Source of the DNA: Arion vulgaris
Lineage: Eukaryota; Mollusca; Gastropoda; Stylommatophora; Arionidae
DNA length: 64,000 nt
Assembly: GCA_020796225.1 (NCBI GenBank)
Contig: CM036753.1
Span: forward strand, 88,707,703 to 88,771,702
Direction of reading: 5' to 3'
Notes under the pieces: model-generated
Seen by the model: only the letters and a program-made list of their open reading frames with translations
Told to the model about the DNA's origin: nothing
Database searches by the model: none
In this document: one piece after another, positions 46,701 to 58,700 of the stretch
Position numbering within the stretch: the stretch's first letter is position 1
How the letters are laid out: every line of letters starts with the position of its first letter
Program-made: the position numbers and the translations under genes

Positions 46701-49700
46701 AAAAAGTATTTATAATACTGTGCAACAAAATTATGGTGTCATTTTGAATGCCATTTAATCTCATTTCCGTTGCTGCTCACATTGTTTTGTAGCCATAATT
46801 TATATGCTGGAAAATGGGGATGAATTTCAGATACACTTTCAGGAAATAGCTGCACTACATAATTAAAGATGTACTTGACTGGAACACATAGAGGAAAAAA
46901 AGAGGAGGTGGATCAAAGAATATCTGGTGAGGAATAGTAGGAGGTCAGGAGCAAAGTTAAGTTGCTAGTTCCTTTGATACTTGTGCTTCCTTCTAACCAA
47001 ATCAAATGCATTTACAGTTGAAAATTTTAGAGAATTTATGCTCAAACAAATTCTCAGTAACTTGTAGATAACCTTTGATAATTGCATCTGTAAGCAACTT
47101 ACAATTTGTTTGTTTCTTTAATTCACTAGTTGAAGGATGCCAACAAAAGTGGAAGTTAACATAAAAAACTAGATATCATGAACACAAAATATATTGACTG
47201 ATTGTTAAGACCACAATTTGGTGAATAACAATGTGTGCTCTGATCTCTTTCTTACATAGTAAGATCTTTGTGGCAGTACATAAACTCTGTATCATTGACA
47301 TGTACTTTTAAAGATGATGAACATCTTTAAAGATGATGTGGTTATTTATACATGGAAAAATCTGGCCAGCAATGGCGGGAGGGCCATTCAGAATCAGAAC
47401 TGTTTGATTCTAGACACGACTTTGCTTGCGCATTTCCACCATGTTTGGTCGAGTATTTTCTGGTTTCGTTTGCCAAGCTACTGAGTTAATGTTTGAGCAA
47501 CGCTGTGAGCTATGAATGTTACATGGAATGCTTTTGCTGTGTCAACCGTGCTTTGTTGTGATTGTGGATATTCAGAAAATGGTGGACAGCGGTTATGATG
47601 AACCAACTCAATTTGCCGTATGCAGTGTTTTGCGTGTGCAGAAAGCTGGATTTTGTCATGATTGATGTTCCTTCGACATGAATTGCAATTCAAGTGATGA
47701 ACAGTTTTTGTGTTGGCACTTTAGTGATGGCCATATATGCGGTGCTGGTTACTTTTTGTGGCGGTACAGCTGTTTCATTCTGGAATTAGTTAAACACAGA
47801 GCAGTTGTTCATTTTGTGTCTTTCTTGGCAAGACGACTTACTGGTGATCCGTTCATGGTGGACCATGCAAGAACTGAACTATGAGAAAATTTTGCTTAGG
47901 ATTGTCAGTTTTATCTTTACTTGAGTTTTACCAGGTAGATGCCTTGCAGCCTACTCAGAGGGTTATGCTTGTCTTAAACATGTCATATCATTCAGTAAGA
48001 TTTGACAGTATAAATACAAAAGACATTGTGTTGTTGCGGCAGACATTAAGACATTTATTTCTGGATCTCCTTTAGGTGATGTGGTTATTTATGAGATGGT
48101 TTGGGACTTGCAGTCTGAGCTTTCACTCAGTGGAGAAGGCATGTGAAGAAAGACACGGTTTTTGCCATGATTCAGTAGTTGACTATGGAGATCTTGGCCA
48201 TAATATAGCAATGGTCTTGGTCACAGACTTAACATGCATGCTTTCTCAGTGACTCAATGAGTAGGCCTAGCTCAGAAATATCAAGAGGCTGGGCTAAGAC
48301 AATGGTTAAGTCACTACTAAAGTTTCTTAGTAAAAAATATTTAAGCAGGTATGCCTGATGACTAAGTGAATGGGAAACCATGCAATAGACTTGTTGTCTT
48401 TGACGAGCAATATCAGGCTTTTATTTTGTAATTGGAGATAGTGATATAACCTCAAGGAATGAAGGTGAATCACAATGTTACAGACTAAAGAAATTCAATC
48501 AAATGGATGTATGCAGATAAGACATTTTGCTGGAAGACACATAGAAAAGAAACCAACACAAGGGTTCTGCTTAGTTGGAATACTGAGGAAGAGATGAGGA
48601 CATGGTGTTACGATTGGTGTGAGAACATGTGATGATCTGTCAACTAAAATAAACTATATGTGTATGATATTTTTAAGAGATAGACTAATTTATTAACACA
48701 GATTTATAATTGAAATTCTGATATTGCTCTATTCAAATTTTGCTGATGAATTTAAACCTTGTAGTTCTTTATTTAACTTTGCTGAACATTTGTGGATCTA
48801 TACATTTCTTCATTGCAGTTGATTATTTCTCTGCTCCCAATCTTCAAGGCTCCTACATTCCCAATTTCTTCAAATGTAGCTGTACCCACATTTGACAATG
48901 CTCTTTCTGATAATCTTCGATTTTGCACTTTCAAAACATTTTATGATTATAATGACATATCATCCTACCTTTCCTCACACACAACTCATTTGTTTGCATT
49001 TTTTTACTCATTGCTTTAGGATCTCTGTTTCAGACAGCTCTTTGTTTTTTTAGTATTTTATCTTTCTCTTTTTTGCTACAGTTTATATCTTTATTATAAT
49101 TTTTTCCATGAATATATATATACATATAATTCAAAATTACATTGAGGGACCACGCCGGTGCTACAGAGTTCGTGCACTGCAGCTGAGATCTTCCTGTGTA
49201 AGAAAGTGATCGAAGCACACATGCTTACTCATCAAAGTGCAATGATGATGGTCCTATCAATCAACAAACCAATTATATAGATATATATTTATATTGCCTC
49301 CATTATTGCACTTTCTTAACCACTATGACATTTAAGGTGATCAAGATATTGATAAACTAGAGCTAGAAACTAGCTCATAAATATTTGTTGTTTTGACAAG
49401 TTTATCATAATTTCATTCAAATTAATTTCATTTATCCTTCAAATCTTCAAAAATAGATCAAAGCAACAAACAGATGAGTGATGCATTTCTCAGAAAACTG
49501 GACAGTGATAAACAATGTGATTTAGATACTCCTGAAATTATAACAGAAGACTATATGACAAATTGTAAGATCTATTTATACAAGTAAGTGTCTTTTTTTT
49601 TTTAGTGCAAACTTATCTTTCATTTGTATTTTTGATGATTTTATAGATTTATAATTCTTTCTCTTAGCTTTTTCTATATCATACACTACTAATTGTATCC

Positions 49701-52700
49701 GCAGTCAAATGTGCCTGATGCATAGTTCATGTCAGCTGATTTCTATTTTCTTTTTTTATTTGTATCTATAGACTTTCTCCATTTTTTCTAGTTCCTGCTC
49801 TGTCCTCTTCTATGTTCTTAATTACAGTCTTCTGAAACATGAACAATAAGCATACATTTTGGAAGATAGAATATTCTCTTGAATTGTTAATATACAGAAG
49901 TGTGGGGTCAATTAATGAAAACAATGCAAGCAAATAGAGAAACTATAACAATTTCTTGAACAACAATTTGTACAGAAAAATAAAATAATGAAATAAATAA
50001 ACTACTTTGGATATATAATGGAATATGATGTAAGTTAAAACTCATACAAGAAGGAAACTTTGACAAAGGGAGATGTGGATAGTGCATTTATGTATTTAAC
50101 ATAATAGGGTGGAAATAATGTTTTTCAGAGTGTACCAACATATCATGATGAGAATGCTAAGATACATTACAGTCAACCTTTAGTGTGAACACTTGGTTTG
50201 GTTTTAATCCTTGCTGTCTTGTGGAGTTTCATCTCAAGGAAATGTAATTGTATTTAGCAGTGTTAATAGTTTTATTTATAGTTATGGGATATGGGTCTTT
50301 TGTTATGAGAAAAGTACTAAACACATCAGCTAAAAGTAATGGTGTCTTATCAATAACAAAAATTCATACACTGTTTGTTTCTCCTTTTCATAGCTAAGCA
50401 GGGCATTATGCATGCAGAGGAATTAAGGCAGCTTGTCTAAGACTGTCACAGTGCATGTGCAGGTCATCGGTTTTATTTTCTCTTGAACAGAAAAAACTTG
50501 CTACCTTATTCAGGAGTCAGGCACAGAATTTTTCCTTCAGTAAACCGCACCTCATTAAACCATTCAGACATGCTAACTTTTTGTATGAAAGACTATTAAA
50601 TTGTGACGTTGCTTGTACATTTCATCCACTCATATTATTTATTTTTTCAGGGTCAATGATGAGAGATCAGTATGAGAGTTCTGTTCTCCTTGCCACAAAA
50701 AGGCATATCATAAAGAATTCTTTCACCATTAACCCTGAATGACAAATAATCAAATTAGATTAATGATCTCTCTTTTTCTCTCTCAATCACCTAAAAGACC
50801 GATGTACCAGATCTCTCCATAACTTCATTCATGTGGAAATCTGATTCATGCAGCCTTAGCATGGGTGGGTTTTCACATCTTTAGTGCCAATTGGAACTTT
50901 CATGCTTATCCTTCGGTGATGTGTTCGGATTCAGCCAGTGTTTACTGGGTTCGCTCTCCATTAGCCTTTGAATGTCCCCAGCCGACCTGCAAGGCAGCAG
51001 GTTGAATTCTACACATTTAGGACACATGCATCCGATTTCAATCAAAGCTCCTTAGTCGTCTCTTATGACATGCGTGGCAGGTAACAGTGGTTCTATTATT
51101 TACACCCCAAATTTGGACCCCGGTAACCACTCTGGCGAGATTAACGATCTAAATGACCTCTTAATTTAGCAATGTCTTTCATCATATCTGATTATTTATA
51201 TTTTCAGAGTCAATGGGGAGAGAGTTTTGTATGATATGCCTTTTGTGACAATGAGACCACTGCAGCAAAAATATCTTACAACCTCGGTATGTCTTGCAGT
51301 CAGATAGTTATATTCTAGAATAAACAGATTATATACAACCTGGAGTCCAGCAGGTTAAACTGTTTATATGTCAAGTGCCTAATTATTTTCTTACTTTAAT
51401 GTTGACTAATATGGTGTAGATCTTTAAAGTATTTAATTGTTTTGAGAATGTTGTAATTTGATCTGATATTGATATCATTGGGTTTGCCTGTAAATTGCAA
51501 CCGCAGGTTTGACTATTTAAATGTTTGTAGAAAATGTACTTTTCATTGTCATTGGTTATTGGTTATAAAACTGATGTCATTGCACTCCAGGCAGACCCAT
51601 AGGTGCTCAGTCTCCCCAACAGATATCGAATAGTATGCATACTGATGGCTCCCATAGCTTGCTTATTAAACACACCTCTCACTCTGCCTCTCAGGCATCC
51701 AGTTTGACTTGTACAACGGGTAACTCCAAACTGCCTAAATTGCTGGATCGATTCAACATCAATTTTAGTGTCTTCATCCAACAGACAGCGCGAAGATACT
51801 GAAGAACATCCCCTTATCCATCTTCAACTCCCAACAATTGATGCTGTTGATGCAAGCCTGTCCGCTCTTTTAAATAGCATACTTTTGCTGATGAAATTAA
51901 CCTGCAACCTGTATACTTTTCATTGTCAACTTCTGCAACTGCTTTTGTTTCTCACCATATTTCTGGTTGACATTGTTAACATTTTGCATTTTTCATAAAA
52001 CTAAACGGTTCTTCAATTTAAAGTCAGAAATATGTTCTGTGTTTAGAGAAACAAAATAATATGAAAACAATTATTACTGTCTCTCTGTGACTGCAGGATT
52101 CCTTTCTCCTAGACATGGGACCATCTTGGCCCCTTTACATTTGGGTTGGGAACAGCGCAGATCCTGAGGCATTATATGGTGCGCTTCAATGTGCAGAGGT
52201 AATTTTGAATTTTATTCTCCACTCATATAATTAATTTTACTATTTGATGTATTTGTCCAAATTAGTACATCAACTAATGAAATGAAAACATTGCCTTTGT
52301 AAAATTCGGTTTTTTTAATCCTGGAGATAATGTACAATTTGAGTTGTAATGTTTTTAATTTTCAACAGATTTTAATGACTGGTATGCTTTTGTTTTTTGT
52401 GCTGATACAAGACTGCTGTTTTAACTAGCTAAAAGAAATACACATTTGGATGATATTAGTACATTTTTTAATGTAAATTATCTATTGGCAAAAATATCAT
52501 GTTATATACTGTTAAAAATGTTTAACTTACTATCAGATTCAGACTTTCTTATTTAGCATTTAATGCCACCATTATCTTGATGAGTGTTCAAAAATAAGTG
52601 AGGTCAAACGTAACACAAAATATGTAGCTCAGAGCAGATTGTGGCTAAATTGAATAAATTCTATGATACTATTGAGTAGCTTCCACATAAAGTGTTTTAA

Positions 52701-55700
52701 AAGCTTATTTTCGTTTATATTATTTTTACAGCAAGTCATCTAGTTTCTACTAAATTATTTGTAACTTTCTCACATGTAGCTACCTTCATGTCGATTACAC
52801 TAGACTGAAACTATTACTATGCAACTTAGTCTGACTTTATTTTACTACCTCAACACTTTTGGGATCAAATATAAAAAATTTTTATATGGGGATGAGGAAA
52901 GGAAGAAAATTGGGATATTTTAATTCTATTTGTGGTAAATGATACTTATTGAATTGGTTAAGTTCTGCACAAATATTAATCCTTGACAGAAACACTGATT
53001 TTGTACACTGAAAATTAATTTTGTAATTCTCTAATGAGAATAGATGTGGTGTAAATAATGGGATTAATTAATCTTATTATTTGGAAAGATTATTACTTGT
53101 GCTTTTTGCTTTGAAGTTCAAAAGTTGTTTGTTGATTAAAGTTCATTAAATTTTGTATCATATATTTCTCAGAACTTCAAACAGCACCATAGCTACCCAT
53201 ACACGGTCCCTGTCTGTCGAGTCAAAGAAGGAAATGAAACCATTGACTTCAAAAGGACTTTTAGAGATTGGAAGGAGATACTTTTTAGCAACAGACAGAG
53301 TAACAAGAGTTATCATATACTTAGCTTTTTTTTTGTTACTGTTGTTTGTTTGCTTGAGGGAGTTTAACCAAAGATTGTAAGTGCTGTGATTTGCATCAGT
53401 TCAGTTGTAATAGTTTATGCCTTTAGACTCGGTGCATCTGGTTTCTGTGTGTGTTTGTTGTACATACCTTTCTAGGTCTATTGTATATTAACAATGACAT
53501 TACTTGGTATCTTTCAACATTTTCACTGAAAGTTAAACATTAGCCTTGCTTTTTTTCTTTTATATTAAACATAGATATATGTTTCTGTTTTGTTTTTTTC
53601 CCTTATAATAACATAATGTTTATACTGATCCCATCATATTTTGTGCTGGTATTTCTTCTGTCTAAAAAACTGGTTAGAACCAATATCTCTGTGCTGAGGG
53701 TGCACCCATAAATGCTAAATCTCTTTCATTTAACTGAAATTGTTAGTTACAGAGCACTTTTCAGTAGCTCCAGCAACATTTCTGAATTTGTCCTTACCTC
53801 AAAATGTCCTGTTACTTCTTTACCTTGGGGGTAGACTATGATATTAACTATATATAGAATTGAATTTATATATACACTTGGGATTGAATATAGAACACTG
53901 TCACTATGCTGTGTAATCTAATGACCAAGATTATTGTCAAGCATATTTTAATGTCCCATTTCTTCATGTCAAGCTCAGAAAAATAAAGTAATACAATTAT
54001 TTATAGCTAATAGATATTTTATATTTTATTTATTTTAATTTGATTTGAATGTTCAGGAAAAACACTTTTCTCAAGAACAGACCATCACACAGTTGCAAAA
54101 CTGGCAGAGTGTTGGTCAAATGACCAGTTTCTAGTTGGAAATGGCACATATGAGGTACATTATCCCAAACATTTGCATAACTTAGGATACTTTATTAAAT
54201 GTTAGAACATTTAAAAACATATGTTAGAAATTCTGCTTCTTATCTTCTCAGTCCACAACTGCAGCCATTTTTTAAAAACTAAACTGATACATTATATTTA
54301 TATCTAATGAATTTGTCAAAATGTATTAAAGTTACATCTTTATAAGTTAAAAAATATAATTACAATTGAATATATTTAATTTATGACTGCCAGCAAGTCT
54401 AGATTTCAGTAAAGACTTTTATTTTACATTATTTACTATTCAGGTCGGGAGTAGGATAGTTCACTAATGCAAACTATCCATATAGGCCTAACAGTTATTT
54501 TCACACTGGGTTACACGGGTGGGAAAGGCAGGGGTAAAAATCGAATTAGGGATGGAAAGTGGACAAGCGACATCATCAATGCCATAATAGAAACAGATCG
54601 AATCAATTATTTTTTGTACAGATGTTCATGAATCCCTTTGCAGCGTGAGGAACAAGAGACAAAACTGGGAACAGCCAGACTTGAACACTTTACTTGTGGT
54701 ACACAATGTTTGATCATTTAACCGTCTGTCCAGTGTGTTCGTAGCGCGTTGGACTACGGGTGACTATCCTCTGTGTGTGCGGGTTCAATTCCGTGGGATG
54801 GCAGAAAAAAAACACAGATTCCCCAGATTTACGGTGTTCGTGGCACCGAACCGAAGGGTTACAATGTCCATGGCACCGAGCCACAGAGCTGAAAAGCTCA
54901 AGTGCTTCTGGATCGGAAAAAAAAAAAAAACAGAATTGGAATGATATGGTACCTTACACTGATGGACATGTTGACAAGATCTGAACATCTATGGACATGT
55001 GGGAAATGCAATGATGGTGATTCTCACTAAACACTAATGCAAATTCATTGAAGATCTTTCTTCTTATTCTTTCTTTTCACTATTTTAAAAGGGGAAGGGG
55101 GATGCAATGAAAAAGGGTTATTAAAATAACACTTCTATTAAATATTTTTAGAAGCGGAAGAAATAAAAGTAGTGTCTGTAAGTTAATTAGAAAAACACCT
55201 AGACTATCATCATGTCATGTAACCTGCTTGAGAAGAATTCTAAGAATATTTTGACCAAACAAAACTGGCAGCAAGGAATTGCAATTAAATAAGTGCAGCC
55301 AGGAGAAAATGTACTCAGTAATAAATGGAAGAGATTGAATATGACATGTACTCAAAATGGTCCAAAACCATCACAGTAATTGCTATGAAATGAACTCCAG
55401 TAAGAAAAGGAAAGATGTGAGGATAAAAGAAAGCTTATTAGAGAACAGTAGATAATGAACAGTATGGGTCAGATTTGGGACACCTTGCGAAGGATTGTCA
55501 CACCAGAACATAGTGGAGAGAGTTTGCTGTACTCTACAATATTCATCAAAGTATGTTGGTCACTGACAACTTTGTCAATCATGTCTAGTGAAAAGAAAAT
55601 GAAAAAGAAGGTTAACTTAACTAAAACGTTATATCTATGCATGATCTAAGTATTATATAACTTGTTATATGTCAAACTGAAGATAAAATAAAAGGACTTT

Positions 55701-58700
55701 ATAAATATTCTTATAGCATTAACAAATGTTTTGCGGTGTTTAGTACCAAAGTAAACGATTTAGTACCAAAGTAAACGATGTTGAAATACAATTTTAAATT
55801 ACCAAAAGATTTCAGGGCCTTCAATTTTGATAGTAAAGTTAAATAACTATTTATTTAGATAACACATCCATGAATTCATGAAGATTAGGAAAATTGTGAT
55901 TTGACGCAGCTTTAATGATTTATTCACAAACCAGCAACATCATTTTTCAGAAGAAACTCCCATTGAAAATTGTGAAAACCAAGATAAAACATAACAATGT
56001 GCTCAGAAATTAAAATAATTTGTACAGAACTAAATTGCTGAAGTAGATAAGCAAGATTTATGACTGTTACTAATTATTAGTTAGATAAAATTTAAAGCAA
56101 TATATTTGGAGGGGGAGAATCCACTGTTCTTAAGAAGATATTCCCTCCTGAACTGATTGTAAATAACAGCTAATTGCTCCTTTGAAATCACAATTGAAAG
56201 CTGCTAATTCATTTTCTTCGATATATATTGAAGAATCATTATGTTCAATTTTGCTGCCTATTACAGATTCTAACAACTGTTGAGATTTCATAGCTGTTAG
56301 GTCAGCAGGTTGACAGGAAACCATTTTTAAATTGTTCTACATTATTTGAATCTCACAGTAGATGATCAGGTACTAACATTTGTTTCAGAGTAATTTGTTT
56401 TTCTCAGAATCATAACAAAAACCACACTGATTGTGTGTGTACTTCTGACTGGGTGCAATTTCCAGTCAACACACACTATGTGATTGAAAAGCAGAAAAGG
56501 AATAAGCACCATTTTAAAGACCAAGTGATGGACATGCAATGTATTTTTTTAATGGTTATGTACAGCATCAGTTACACAATGGTTGTTCTTAATGATTATT
56601 GTCTTTTTAGGTTCCACATTATTATGGATATTTTTAGTAAATATTCCTTTTGTTTTTTTCTCAGATGTGGCAGGTTGATGGGGACATCTTGAAATTGTTG
56701 CCACAAGAGTATTATGGAATTTTCTACAACTGTCATTGCTATATTGTTCTGTACAGAGAAAACATAGCAGGAGTAGATCAGATCGTTATATATTTTTGGG
56801 AGGTAAGAACTTCTGTCCAATAAAATATTTTAATTTCTTAGACATATCTTAACAGAAGTTCTAGTGAAAATGTTGGGAAAATAAACTGTACTAAGAAACA
56901 AACACAACTAATGTACAAAACTCAAGCTGATTGCCAATTTGACTAAGTTGACTATCTGTTGATTGTGTACAAATTAATAAAAATATTTTTAATCATTTTT
57001 TTTCTACAAAATATGAATTATTCTGTAAATATGATCACAGGGCAGCAAGACCAGCAATGATTGTCAAAATGAAACTCATAAGTTGGCACTGTCTATGGAC
57101 TCGCTTCTGGGACACAAGGCAGTCATTGTGAGTTCACATTGTTTTCTTAGTTTGATTTTTACATTTCTCAAAGAAAATAGTTTTAGATTGATGTTGAAAT
57201 ATTATTTAAAGAACATATGTGCTCCCACCCATATACCATCCAACCACCCTTCCCACCCCACACACATACTAAACTGAGAGAGAAACGAGAGAATATTCTA
57301 CAAATCTACAGTGATATTATAAATAACACTGGAAAAATATTGCATCAGTTGATGATTTTAAACAAACTAAATAAGTTTATGAAAAACTTAATAAAATGCC
57401 TTATTTGCATGTTTTTTTTTAAATCCAGGAGTGGCAAATTTTTAAAGTGAGATAATTAACAAAGTTTCACCTACAGAAGTATATTATTTACATTACAGAT
57501 AAGAGTACTTGATGGTAAGGAGCCACAGCATTTTCTTACAATTTTTAAAAGGACCATTATCGTGGTGAGTTTATATAAGCTATCTTATCTTAACAACTTT
57601 TTCTAAATCATTTTTTATTGTTTCAGTATACCATAATTCATTTTATTCTTTATGCTAGCTTTACAATATTTCATTTTATAATATTCTTGTGCAATAATCC
57701 AGTGACTTCTGGATGTTTAATGGTTAGAGCAATTGAAAGAGACCAGGATTTGGATTTCTGGCTCACTAAGCTATTGAGGAGAAATTAGTTAACAACAGAA
57801 TGAACCATCTCATCTCAAAATGATAGGATATTTTGTGGAGTCTAATACTTCACATCCCCACTGCACTATATATTATCCTGAGACTATAATGCTGAATATA
57901 TCAAAATGAGAATGACTAGTGAGGTGTTGAAATAGGTCAAGACCTAAAATATAGTGAATGAGGTCACATAAATCAGAGTCAGCAAACCATAACTGACCAA
58001 AATTCAATTTTACCGCAAGGGTTGGCCTTGATAACACTCTGCAGTCTTGCTGAGTAAGAGTCAAAGAGGGAAGGCAAACCAAGTTATTAATAATATAGTG
58101 CTGTAAACATGTCTGGCAGAAGGTTATAACCTTGCTGTAAACTCCAGCATAATGTAACAATCTTACAGGAAAATGAAGATGAACATGCAACAGATCCAGG
58201 GAAAATAAAGAACATGCAAGCAGACCATGTATAGTATGAAGAAGTTCATATACAAGTAAACCTTCATAGCAATGAAAGAACTGACAGATGCACTAACTAT
58301 TTATAACACATTTATTTTATGATTAGTGATTTTGTAACCAAATATAGGCACAAAGAGAAACGACAAAACACTTGCCAAGTGACCATCTGTAAAGGCAAGA
58401 GAGACAAGCAAAAACTCAGAAGTTTTTACAGTAAAACACTTGCCAATTGACTGTCTGTAAAGACGAAATAGGCCATATACATTGCACAATAAACTTCACA
58501 ACTGCAGAACCAGATAAGAAAAGTATTCAACTAGAGAACCACAGGAACCATGAGCATATATATACATACCTATTTATAAATGCGTAATAGAATGAGTCTG
58601 ATGCAAGTGTTGCGAGATTAGTTCAATAACCAATAATTTTGACAAAGTGTTAATAAAATCACATTTCAATTTACCATCAGTATGATCTAGACCTAGGGCC

